From Deltaproteobacteria bacterium (GTDB lineage Bacteria > Desulfobacterota > Desulfobacteria > Desulfobacterales > Desulfatirhabdiaceae), in contig JAJYBO010000002.1 in the NCBI GenBank assembly GCA_021778975.1, forward strand, positions 1 through 32,444: 32,444 nucleotides of DNA, in the 5' to 3' direction. A program made the translations under genes and the position numbers. Under the pieces are notes generated by a model. It was not told where the DNA came from. It saw nothing but the letters and a program-made list of their open reading frames with translations, and did not search any database. Position 1 is the first letter of the stretch. Each line of letters begins with the position of its first letter. This document shows, one piece after another, positions 16,884 through 25,377 of the stretch.

Positions 16884-18083
16884 TCACGCCTCCGGACGTT
16901 GCATCAAAAGGGCGGCCACCCGGTCAAGAATGACATGAGAGACGGCGTCTTTGGGCATCAGTGACAACGGCTCCACTCTGCCGTCTTTGTAGAACAGCGT
17001 TACCTTGTTGGTTTCTGTGGCAAATCCCGATCCTTTTTCACTGACAAGATTTCCGACGATCATGTCCAGGTTTTTCTTCTTGAGCTTTTCCTGGGCGTAG
17101 GCAGGCATATCCTGGGTTTCAGCAGCAAACCCCACCAGAATCTGACAGCGTTTGCGCATTCCCAGCGTATTCAAAATGTCTGTCGTTTTTTCGAGCGTCA
17201 GGACGATTTCGTCGTCGCCTTTCTTGATTTTGTGCGGGGAACATGTTTGCGGCCGGTAGTCCGAAACAGCCGCGGTCTTGATGACCGCATTCACCTGATC
17301 GAAGTGATCGAAAACGGCATCTGCCATTTCCTGTGCGGAAACAACTCGAATTACCTGAACATGCGGCGGATCGGGCAGGGATGACGGCCCTGAAATCAGG
17401 ATGACGGACGCGCCTCTCTGCGCGGCGGCGGCGGCAATGGCGAACCCCATCTTGCCGGATGACGGGTTGCTAATGAATCTTACCGGATCGAGATGTTCGC
17501 GGGTGGGACCGGCGGTTACCAGAATATGGTTTCCGGCAAGGTCTTTCGGTGTCAGCGCCATGAGCAGTTCATCTAAAATTTCCTGGGGGTCGGCGAGTCG
17601 CCCGGGTCCGGATGTGCCGCACGCAAGCTGTCCGGAACCGGGAGATACGATCTGATATCCCCGCTGTTGCAGCGTTTTGAGATTTTCCTGAACCGCTTCA
17701 TTGAGATACATCGCGGAATTCATCGCAGGGCAAATGATTCTGGGCGCTGATACGGCCAGCATGAAGGTACTGAGCGCATCATCGGCGATACCGCAGGCTA
17801 TTTTGGCGATGATGTTGGCGGTTGCCGGAGCGATGACGACAGCGTCCGCAGTCTGCGCCCACTCGATATGCTGAATGGAAGTATTGGCGCCTTTTTCAAA
17901 AAGATCGGAACACACAGGGTATCCGGAGAGCGCCTCGAATGTCAGGGGGCCGACAAACTGTCTGGCGTTTTCCGTCATGATGACACGGACGGAAGCGCCC
18001 ATTTGGGTGATCCGGCGCAGCAGTTCCACGCTCTTGTAAGCGGCGATGCCTCCGGATATTCCCAGAACGATGGTTTTATCCAT
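16884..18083 (-). CDS. coaBC: Phosphopantothenoylcysteine decarboxylase / phosphopantothenate-cysteine ligase
   Basis: A 399-residue bifunctional enzyme of coenzyme A synthesis. The CoaC part (1 to about 185) has [10 protein letters not shown], the catalytic His in [17 protein letters not shown], and the active-site Cys in ACGTSGPGR. The CoaB part has [25 protein letters not shown], and [11 protein letters not shown] with the conserved Lys. It ligates cysteine to 4'-phosphopantothenate and then decarboxylates it. The start at [12 protein letters not shown] is chosen by homology; two upstream ATGs (18098 and 18131) extend it without conservation. It lies downstream of the lipoprotein gene. Confidence 0.95.
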   Translation of the reverse strand: MDKTIVLGISGGIAAYKSVELLRRITQMGASVRVIMTENARQFVGPLTFEALSGYPVCSDLFEKGANTSIQHIEWAQTADAVVIAPATANIIAKIACGIADDALSTFMLAVSAPRIICPAMNSAMYLNEAVQENLKTLQQRGYQIVSPGSGQLACGTSGPGRLADPQEILDELLMALTPKDLAGNHILVTAGPTREHLDPVRFISNPSSGKMGFAIAAAAAQRGASVILISGPSSLPDPPHVQVIRVVSAQEMADAVFDHFDQVNAVIKTAAVSDYRPQTCSPHKIKKGDDEIVLTLEKTTDILNTLGMRKRCQILVGFAAETQDMPAYAQEKLKKKNLDMIVGNLVSEKGSGFATETNKVTLFYKDGRVEPLSLMPKDAVSHVILDRVAALLMQRPEA

Positions 18084-18108
18084 AAGAGATGGCGACATGG
18101 AGAAATGC

Positions 18109-18585
18109 CTATTTGCTGACGCCGGAATCAATATCCGTGAGTGTGGGGGCGACCCATATCTCGGCGGTGATGTTGAACGTCCCGTCCGTGATATTGATGG
18201 CGCACCACCGGGTTTCTTTTTTGAACAGCATGATGGTTTTGGGAGATTTGAAATAACTGATCATTTTCCAGTTGTCTTTGGCCATGTTGTTCTGAAAAAA
18301 GGCGATGAGAGAGTCCATATCCACATGACCTTTGACGGTCAAAACCCCGGCGGTGAGTCCGGATGTGATATAGACAAACGATGAATCCTGCACGACATTC
18401 ATTTCTCCGGGAATCAGCACATCCGCAAAATCGCGATAATAAGGGCCGGTTCCTTTGTCTTTTTGAATCGCCGCCGGGGATGTGGTGTTGCTGGCGCCCG
18501 TACTGGAGCCGCTGGTGGCGCAGCCGGACATTATAATGGCTAACATACAGAAAACTAAGAACATCGTTTGTCGTTTGTGAATCAT
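18109..18585 (-). CDS. Predicted lipoprotein of unknown function
   Basis: A 158-residue protein with a lipoprotein signal (MIHKRQTMFLVFCMLAIIMSGC, Cys at 22), a Ser/Thr-rich linker to about residue 45, and a mixed alpha/beta domain (YYRDFADVLIPGEM, LTVKGHVDMDSLIAFFQNNM, KTIMLFKKETRWCAI). The pattern suggests a small periplasm-facing domain, but I cannot name the family with confidence. GAGGAGG precedes the ATG. The stop is 25 bases from coaBC, so co-transcription is likely although the functions look unrelated. Confidence 0.75.
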   Translation of the reverse strand: MIHKRQTMFLVFCMLAIIMSGCATSGSSTGASNTTSPAAIQKDKGTGPYYRDFADVLIPGEMNVVQDSSFVYITSGLTAGVLTVKGHVDMDSLIAFFQNNMAKDNWKMISYFKSPKTIMLFKKETRWCAINITDGTFNITAEIWVAPTLTDIDSGVSK

Positions 18586-18630
18586 GGCAAGCCTCCTCAG
18601 GGTTTCTGACGGGGAGAACGAACAAAAATT

Positions 18631-18781
18631 GACGACTTCGTAAAAAGTCCGGATGCTGCGTTGCGCTGCATCCTTCGTCGTTGCGGCGTACCATAAGTAC
18701 GCCTCACTCCTAAGGATTTGCGCGCCTTGCCTGCGGCCTTTTTACAAAGTCGTCCGAAATTTGACTTTTTACGAGAACATC
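18631..18781 (-). repeat. MITE-like element copy R3 (151 bp, full length)
   Basis: Read on the minus strand it matches R2 nearly base for base: ends GATG and CGTC, inner CTCGTAAAAAGTC and GACTTTTTACGAAG, and the same internal hairpins. It is flanked on the plus strand by exact 6-bp direct repeats AAAATT (18625-18630 and 18782-18787). It lies between the Fic gene stop and the lipoprotein start. Confidence 0.9.
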
Positions 18782-18829
18782 AAAATTTTCTTCATTTACA
18801 ATTGTCCAGCGGCAAAAGTCAAATGCAAT

Positions 18830-20335
18830 TCAAGTCATGAATCCTTCATGGACAGCATTTTCCATATTGGCCAGTTCTTCATCGGTCAGAAATCCAAAAT
18901 GCGATTCTCGCTTCTTTGCCGAAAGATGACCGTTGTTTTGCGTGCAAAGCCGGATGAAAAGATCCATCAAACGATCGGGCATGTCCACAATTTCCTGAAG
19001 GCTCTGTCGGGTTTTGTCATAACGCGCCAAAAAATTCAGTTCTTCCACCAGTTCATACTCGATGGTAAGCTTCACGAAATCAAACAATGCCTCTGCCTGG
19101 GCGGTCATATCCATATAGCGGTACCAGTCACGTGTCTTTCCCGATACGATCATTTGTCCGAGATCGTTCAGATCATAGCCGATCAGTCGCATCAATGGCG
19201 CTGAGAAGGCTTCTAAAGAACGATCATAAAGCTCCGGATTTTTCAGCATCGCGGCGGAGATCGGAAACATGATGCCTTTCGGGATTGCGCCTTGCCGATA
19301 CAAAATATTGTGAATGAGAAACCGGTGAATACGGCCATTGCCATCCTCGAAAGGATGTAAAAAAACAAACCCATAGGAAATGACCGCGGCATGGACGACA
19401 GCCGGCACAGCGCCTTCCTTCATGGTCTGGTGCGCGGCGATCAACCCCTCCATCAAATCGGCAAGGTCGTCGGGTTTGGGACATACATAGTGAATGAGCT
19501 GTTTCTGATATGAAATGGTTTGTCCGATGTAATTCTGGTTTGTCCGATAGTCTGTATCCTGGAAACGGGTGTCAACAATGTGGTTTTGTATGCTGATCAG
19601 AAGATGCTTTTCACAGAAATCTTTATGCTCCGCCATTTTGAGCAGGTCTATGAATTTTCCGGTACGTGAGGTGTCCGGCTTGATGTGTTCAATTTCAAAC
19701 GATGATTTGGTTTCTTTGTTATAGAGATAGGTTAGCGCCCGTCTGAGAAGTTCTGGAGGATATGAAGTAACGACATCTTCGCAGCGTTTTCGCAGATTCA
19801 TTTTCTCCATGTCGGCAAGTTTGTCCGTGCGCCGGACGATGGGACAAAAGAACTTTCCGCCAGGTAAATTGTTTATGACCCGCTGACGCTGTACGCGTTG
19901 ACCGGGTACTGCCGTGTAATAACGATCCGGATCCAGGACGTTGATGTAATTTCCCCGGGTTAAATCCGGCAGAGGAAGTTTCTGTTCAACCAGAAACTCA
20001 TAGAAGAACCAAATTCTGCGAGCATACTTTCCTGTGGGTTTCGAGGCGATCCAGGTTGCAATGTCATCTGCTGCAACCACATCGAAGATGGCGGACAGGA
20101 TGCCCAGGTTGACCCCGTCGTATCTCAAGGCAAACTCCAGATGATCCCCTGTACTGTCTCCAGGCCAGTAAGACGAGGTGTAAACGGATTCGATCCATTC
20201 ATCATGAACGATCGAACGCGGTGTCCCGGTCGAACTGATCGAAGATATGTGCCAATTCGGCAAGATGTTCAATCTGTGCCGTTCGATCAAAAACGCATAT
20301 CCCGCCAATCGGTTCTGAGTCGTTTTCACATTCAT
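18830..20335 (-). CDS. Fic-domain protein, probable AMP transferase
   Basis: A 501-residue protein with the complete Fic core HPFEDGNGRIHR (327-338), so the catalytic His and the anion-binding loop are intact. Such proteins usually attach AMP from ATP to a hydroxyl side chain of a target. An upstream SFEIEH (212-217) resembles the inhibitory-helix motif (S/T)xxxE(G/N), with His in place of Gly/Asn, suggesting self-inhibition of the intramolecular type. The first 190 residues and the last 100 show no domain I recognise; a DNA-binding C-terminus is possible but not shown. AAGG precedes the ATG and a good promoter lies upstream. It is monocistronic and bracketed by inverted copies R3 and R4 of the repeat family. 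No antitoxin gene adjoins it. Confidence 0.9.
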   Translation of the reverse strand: MNVKTTQNRLAGYAFLIERHRLNILPNWHISSISSTGTPRSIVHDEWIESVYTSSYWPGDSTGDHLEFALRYDGVNLGILSAIFDVVAADDIATWIASKPTGKYARRIWFFYEFLVEQKLPLPDLTRGNYINVLDPDRYYTAVPGQRVQRQRVINNLPGGKFFCPIVRRTDKLADMEKMNLRKRCEDVVTSYPPELLRRALTYLYNKETKSSFEIEHIKPDTSRTGKFIDLLKMAEHKDFCEKHLLISIQNHIVDTRFQDTDYRTNQNYIGQTISYQKQLIHYVCPKPDDLADLMEGLIAAHQTMKEGAVPAVVHAAVISYGFVFLHPFEDGNGRIHRFLIHNILYRQGAIPKGIMFPISAAMLKNPELYDRSLEAFSAPLMRLIGYDLNDLGQMIVSGKTRDWYRYMDMTAQAEALFDFVKLTIEYELVEELNFLARYDKTRQSLQEIVDMPDRLMDLFIRLCTQNNGHLSAKKRESHFGFLTDEELANMENAVHEGFMT

Positions 20336-20395
20336 CGGACCTTAAAAAATAGGTAAGATTCTTCAAAAATGATTATTTTAAATCAATTGCTAAAA

Positions 20396-20424
20396 AATAT
20401 AGTTATATTTCGGGTGTATTTCAA
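20396..20424 (-). promoter_or_regulatory. Strong candidate sigma70 promoter for the Fic gene
   Basis: On the minus strand TTGAAA (20419-20424) and TATATT (20396-20401) are spaced by exactly 17 bases, each matching five of six consensus positions. The -10 is about 60 bases upstream of the start codon, in an AT-rich stretch. Confidence 0.6.
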
Positions 20425-20467
20425 TAAAATTATTTAAATGGATAGGGCGTGATGTAAGGAGGCGCAT

Positions 20468-20515
20468 TTGATTATTGACATCAACCGAATAGATTTGCTC
20501 TACTTGCAACCGTAA
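20468..20515 (+). pseudogene. Possible 5' remnant of a gene cut off at repeat R4
   Basis: A strong Shine-Dalgarno TAAGGAGG stands five bases before TTG at 20468. The frame reads 15 codons (LIIDINRIDLLYLQP) and stops at TAA formed by the left end of R4. This may be the start of a gene whose remainder was lost when R4's left end was rearranged, or a chance match. Confidence 0.2.
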
Positions 20516-20591
20516 AAAGTCGAATTTCAGACGGTTTTGTTAAAAGTTCACAGGCGCGGCGCGCAGCATCCGGACTTTTTACGAAGCCGTC
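20511..20591 (+). repeat. MITE-like element copy R4 (81 bp, deleted)
   Basis: It matches R2 from CGTAAAAAGTCG to GCGCGCA, then jumps to GCATCCGGACTTTTTACG, a 62-bp internal deletion at a CGCA repeat. The right end CGTC is intact and followed by AACTTT. The left terminal bases and left flanking repeat are missing, so this copy has lost its left end. Confidence 0.8.
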
Positions 20592-20611
20592 AACTTTATC
20601 GGGATAAGATA

Positions 20612-21556
20612 GTGAACACAACTGTTTACAGCCACACACACATTGATGCTATCCTGCCTGCACCGCTGTCCCCTGGCGATCTTATCGGCGTTGTTGCGCC
20701 GGCAAGCCCGTTCAACGAAGCCGATTTCTTCAGGGGGATTCAGGTGCTCAAGGACATGGGGTTTCAGATGGCGCTCCGGCCCCACCTGTTCGACCGTTCG
20801 GGGTATCTGGCCGGTACGGACGCCGACCGGGCAACTCAAGTCAACGAGGCCTTCGCGGATGACGATATTCGGGCGATTGTCTGTGCAAGGGGCGGGTATG
20901 GGGCGATGCGGATGCTGCCGTATCTGGATTTTGATCTCATTCACCGTCATCCCAAGCTATTTATGGGGTTCAGTGACATCACCGCTTTGTTGTGCGCGCT
21001 GTACCAGAGTGGCGGCCTCGTCTGTCTGCACGGGCCGGTCGTGACCACACTGAGAAATGCCGGAGCGAATACGCGGACGTCCGTTTTCAAGGCGCTGACT
21101 TCAAAAGAAGGGACGGATATTTTCCTGGAAAATAGCGTGACGCTGCATCCGGGCGCGGCGGTTGGGCCGCTTATCTGCGGCAATCTGACGACGCTCTGTC
21201 ATCTGGCGGGTACGCCATTTCAACCCGTTTTGGATGGGCATATCCTGATTCTTGAAGACCGGGGAGAAAAACCTTACCGGTTGGACCGGATGCTGACACA
21301 GATGAAGCTGGCCGGGATGTTTGGGGGGCTGAAAGGGCTGGGCCTCGGCGGCTTCGATGCATGCGGGAGCATGACCGAAGTGCTGAATGTGGTCCAAAAT
21401 ATTTTTCAGCCGATGGAGATACCGATGTTGGCCGGATTTGATATCGGGCACGGGCAGGAAAATACCGTCGTTCCTGTGGGCGTCAAAGTGCTGCTCGATG
21501 CGGATCGGCATTTGTTGAGCTGGTGTTTTGCAGCGGATGCAGAGCGGGAGGTATGA
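20612..21556 (+). CDS. ldcA: LD-carboxypeptidase (S66 family)
   Basis: A 314-residue cytoplasmic serine peptidase that trims the terminal D-Ala from muropeptide tetrapeptides in wall recycling. The nucleophile is S121 in MGFSDITALL, with the Glu in ILEDRGEKPYRLDRM and the His in DIGHGQENTVVPVG, completing the Ser-Glu-His triad. GTG at 20612 is preferred: an ATG at 20537 exists only because the frame reads out of repeat R4. The serine hydrolase gene follows with near overlap, and mreBCD is further downstream. Confidence 0.92.
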   Translation: MNTTVYSHTHIDAILPAPLSPGDLIGVVAPASPFNEADFFRGIQVLKDMGFQMALRPHLFDRSGYLAGTDADRATQVNEAFADDDIRAIVCARGGYGAMRMLPYLDFDLIHRHPKLFMGFSDITALLCALYQSGGLVCLHGPVVTTLRNAGANTRTSVFKALTSKEGTDIFLENSVTLHPGAAVGPLICGNLTTLCHLAGTPFQPVLDGHILILEDRGEKPYRLDRMLTQMKLAGMFGGLKGLGLGGFDACGSMTEVLNVVQNIFQPMEIPMLAGFDIGHGQENTVVPVGVKVLLDADRHLLSWCFAADAEREV

Positions 21557-21558
21557 GA

Positions 21559-22635
21559 ATGAAAGATGTCGAGCGCCTGATGCGCCAGGCGGTTGAAGAT
21601 CGGGTGTTTCCCGGCAGCGTGCTGCTCGTTTACAAAGAGGGGGACATTGCGTTCTTTGAAGCCTGTGGGCAGGCGGATTTATTTACGGGAGCCGCTATGA
21701 CACGGAACACGTTGTTCGATCTGGCCTCTCTCACCAAACCTTTGGGAACGACCCTGGCGGTTATGTATCTGGTGCAGCATTCAAAACTGAAGCTGGATCA
21801 GACAGTGACATCCATACTGCCATCTTTTGCCGATCCCAAAATGTCCCGGGTGACGCTCCGGCATCTTCTGGCTCACAGTTCAGGACTTCCGGCGTATAGA
21901 CCTTACTATGTCCGGCTCTCGTTATTTTCGCCATCGGAGCGTCCGGAGCAGTTGAAACGGATGCTGGTGTCCGAACGCCTGATCTCTCTCCCGGATTCCA
22001 CCGGCGTTTACAGCGATATTGGGTTCATGATCCTGCGCTGGATCGTCGAAACGATTACCGGAACGAGGCTGGATCGCTTTCTGTACGATGCGATCTATCA
22101 TCCTCTGGGGCTGAAGCATCTGCGCTTTTTCGATATGAATGACCAACCGGATACTGGCGATATCGCCGCAACGGAGCTGTGCCCGTGGCGCCGCCGATTG
22201 CTGAAAGGCCGGGTTCACGACGATAACGCATATGCCGCTGGTGGCGTGGACGGCCATGCCGGATTGTTCGGAACCGCGGCGGATGTCGGAAAACTGTTGT
22301 CCCTGCTGCTGTCGGCATATAAAGGCCGGTCTCCGGATTCGGAATGGATATCGTCCGATCTGATCCGATGCGTCTGGTCGCGTCATGAACCGTCACAAAG
22401 AGCGCTGGGCTTTGATATGCCATCGCCAATGGGAGCCAGTTGCGGCTGTCATTTTCCCAAAACCAGCATTGGACATCTGGGGTTTACAGGGACTTCGTTT
22501 TGGATAGATGTTCAGCATTCCGTCATTGTCGTTCTGCTGACCAACCGCGTACATCCCTCCCGCTGGAACGTGCAGATACGGCGTTTCAGACCGCGGATTC
22601 ACGACCTTGTCATGGAAACACTGAATCTGTCGTGA
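21559..22635 (+). CDS. Beta-lactamase-fold serine hydrolase (class C / DD-peptidase-like)
   Basis: A 358-residue protein of the beta-lactamase superfamily. It has S57-x-x-K60 (LASLTKPLG), a Y-S-D triad (151-153) in place of Y-x-N, and HLGFTGTSF as the third motif. There is no signal peptide, so a cytoplasmic esterase or peptidase role is as likely as a penicillin-binding one. GGGAGG is well spaced for the ATG at 21559; an ATG at 21553 overlaps the ldcA stop but is too close to it. Pairing with ldcA suggests muropeptide processing (inference). Confidence 0.87.
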   Translation: MKDVERLMRQAVEDRVFPGSVLLVYKEGDIAFFEACGQADLFTGAAMTRNTLFDLASLTKPLGTTLAVMYLVQHSKLKLDQTVTSILPSFADPKMSRVTLRHLLAHSSGLPAYRPYYVRLSLFSPSERPEQLKRMLVSERLISLPDSTGVYSDIGFMILRWIVETITGTRLDRFLYDAIYHPLGLKHLRFFDMNDQPDTGDIAATELCPWRRRLLKGRVHDDNAYAAGGVDGHAGLFGTAADVGKLLSLLLSAYKGRSPDSEWISSDLIRCVWSRHEPSQRALGFDMPSPMGASCGCHFPKTSIGHLGFTGTSFWIDVQHSVIVVLLTNRVHPSRWNVQIRRFRPRIHDLVMETLNLS

Positions 22636-22690
22636 ACCTCGACGATATTTCGGCCAATGCTGTGGTATGGTAGAGAATTCGTTCCGCCAT

Positions 22691-22743
22691 ATGTGAAATT
22701 CACATTGTTTTTCCTTGAGAATACGATCATTTTCTGATAGCCT
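22691..22743 (+). promoter_or_regulatory. Palindrome and candidate promoter upstream of mreB
   Basis: A 15-base palindrome ATGTGAAATTCACAT (22691-22705; arms of seven, one central base) lies just before TTGAGA (22715-22720) and, 17 bases on, TAGCCT preceded by TG (an extended -10). The TGTGA and TCACA arms are only three bases apart, not the six of CRP sites. Further down, GGTAGTATTCCA (22797-22808) and GGTGGTATTCCA (22815-22826) form a direct repeat, with a small hairpin CCACC-ATC-GGTGG, in the 100-base leader. Confidence 0.4.
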
Positions 22744-22834
22744 CCACAAATTTCTGGAAAGCGGGTTGTTCGCTACTTTACAATATCTACTGGCGTGGTA
22801 GTATTCCACCATCGGTGGTATTCCATTGCCATGA

Positions 22835-23884
<1,050 letters not shown>

Positions 23885-23889
23885 GTCTT

Positions 23890-24723
23890 ATGTTTTCAAG
23901 AAAAATGATGGTGGCTGTGGTCATTTGCGCCCTGATAGCGATCAATCTGATAGCGCTTTTTGTGTTTGCAAGATATGTCACCCCGTCATCGGACCCGCGG
24001 AGTTTTGGGCTGCGCTTTATCTCTCCGCCGCAACGGGCGGTGGCTGTCGTGATTCGATCTATCAAGTCTGTGTGGACGCATTATTTCTATCTGGTTTCGA
24101 CGGAAAGGGAAAATGACCGGCTTAAAGAAATACTGGCTGACGCTTCCCGCAACGATGTTCAGTGCATGGAGGCCGAACAGGCGAACAGCCGTTTCCGTAA
24201 GCTCCTCGATTTCAAGAACAGCGACGCCGTTCGTTCCGTAGCCGCGGAGGTCATTGGAAAAGATCCTTCTCAGTGGGCCAAGACGATTATCATTGACAAA
24301 GGCGTTGCCGAAGGGGTGACCCGGGGGCTTGCCGTGGTGGTTCCCGAAGGGGTGGTGGGTCAGGTCATTGACGCGGCGAATCACTATGCCAAAGTACTGC
24401 TGATTATTGATTCCAATTGCGCTGTAGATGCACTGGTGCAGCAAACCCGAGCGCATGGCATTGTCAAGGGCGATTCCGAATCGAGATGCCTTTTGAAATA
24501 TGTTTCCCGAAAAGAGCCGGTCAATGTCGGCGATAACATTGTATCGTCCGGTCTGGACGGTGTGTTCATGAAAGGGCTTCAGATCGGAAAAGTGTCCGGA
24601 ATCGTCCGCAACAAATCCGGTATATTTCAGGATATTACAGTGACGCCTTTTGCCGATTTCGAGAAGATCGAAGAAGTTCTCGTTCTTCTTGCTTTGCCGC
24701 CTGCAGCCGGTATCCATCGCTGA
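23890..24723 (+). CDS. mreC: Rod-shape-determining protein MreC
   Basis: A 277-residue protein with an N-terminal membrane helix (VAVVICALIAINLIALFVFARYV), a coiled-coil region to about residue 100, and the beta-barrel MreC core (SQWAKTIIIDKGVAEGVTRG, GDNIVSSGLDGVFMKGLQIG). It scaffolds the elongasome in the periplasm. The stop falls in the first unit of an 18-bp tandem repeat. The frame one base ahead stays open through the repeat and ends overlapping the mreD start, so a C-terminal extension by frameshift, or a sequence error, is conceivable. Confidence 0.95.
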   Translation: MFSRKMMVAVVICALIAINLIALFVFARYVTPSSDPRSFGLRFISPPQRAVAVVIRSIKSVWTHYFYLVSTERENDRLKEILADASRNDVQCMEAEQANSRFRKLLDFKNSDAVRSVAAEVIGKDPSQWAKTIIIDKGVAEGVTRGLAVVVPEGVVGQVIDAANHYAKVLLIIDSNCAVDALVQQTRAHGIVKGDSESRCLLKYVSRKEPVNVGDNIVSSGLDGVFMKGLQIGKVSGIVRNKSGIFQDITVTPFADFEKIEEVLVLLALPPAAGIHR

Positions 24724-24808
24724 AAAACATCCTGGCGCTGAAAAACATCCTGGCGCTGAAAAACATCCTGTCGCTGAAAAACATCCTGGCGCTGAAAACG
24801 CTCTGGCG
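24719..24808 (+). repeat. 18-bp tandem repeat between mreC and mreD
   Basis: The unit GCTGAAAAACATCCTGGC occurs four times in a row (24719, 24737, 24755, 24773). Copies 1, 2 and 4 are identical and copy 3 has one change. A degenerate fifth unit starts at 24791. In the frame one ahead of mreC each unit encodes AEKHPG; in the mreC frame each begins with TGA. Confidence 0.95.
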
Positions 24809-24867
24809 CGGTGTTGTATGAGTTCAGCGTATTCAGGGGGGGGCTGCTTCTCATCGGAAGGTGACTT

Positions 24868-25368
24868 GTGAATCCTGTGCTGCATATCGTTTTGGTGCTG
24901 TTTCTGGTGGTGTTTCAGACAACGGTGTACGATCTTGTTCCCGTTTTGACACATGGTGTGGATATCGTTGTCATCTATGTCGTTTATGCGGGGTTATATT
25001 TACCTTCCCGTGTCGGGGTCGGGCTGATTCTGCTGCTGGGGGGGTTGATGGACAGCACCAGCGGCGGTCCCTTCGGGTTGTATCTGACAATCTATTTATG
25101 GATTATGCTGGGGCTGAAGCCCTTTGTCGCCATACTGAACCTTAAAAATATCTACACATTGCAGATGCTGTTGTGCGGAGCCGTTGTATTTGAAAACCTG
25201 ATCTTGTTTACGGGAACCGCGCTGCTGAAACATGAAATCATAATTTCATCCGATACGTTTCGGGGGATTCTGTATCAACTGTTCTGGACCATCATCCTGG
25301 GGCCTTTTCTCATACGGTTTTTCCATCGTGTGGAAACCCGGTCGGGCTATCGGCCGCTTCCTCAATAA
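24868..25368 (+). CDS. mreD: Rod-shape-determining protein MreD
   Basis: A 166-residue integral membrane protein with about five helices (LHIVLVLFLVVFQTTVYDLV, IVVIYVVYAGLYLPSRVGV, GPFGLYLTIYLWIMLGLKPF and others). GLIDST-like LMDSTSGGPFG fits MreD. Start is GTG with GGAAGG upstream. It overlaps the stop of the repeat-encoded alternate frame (GTGA). It recruits the elongation machinery with MreC and PBP2. Confidence 0.9.
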   Translation: MNPVLHIVLVLFLVVFQTTVYDLVPVLTHGVDIVVIYVVYAGLYLPSRVGVGLILLLGGLMDSTSGGPFGLYLTIYLWIMLGLKPFVAILNLKNIYTLQMLLCGAVVFENLILFTGTALLKHEIIISSDTFRGILYQLFWTIILGPFLIRFFHRVETRSGYRPLPQ

Positions 25369-25377
25369 CCCGGCGTC

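Noticed and set aside
22691-22705. CRP/FNR-type binding site before mreB
   Set aside because: The TGTGA and TCACA arms are three bases apart, whereas CRP sites need six.
24719-24808. CRISPR-like array
   Set aside because: Units are directly adjacent with no spacers and are only 18 bp long.
23986-24954. A 322-codon minus frame opposite mreC with SAPGCF repeats
   Set aside because: The repeats are simply the complement of the 18-bp tandem repeat, and the rest mirrors mreC.
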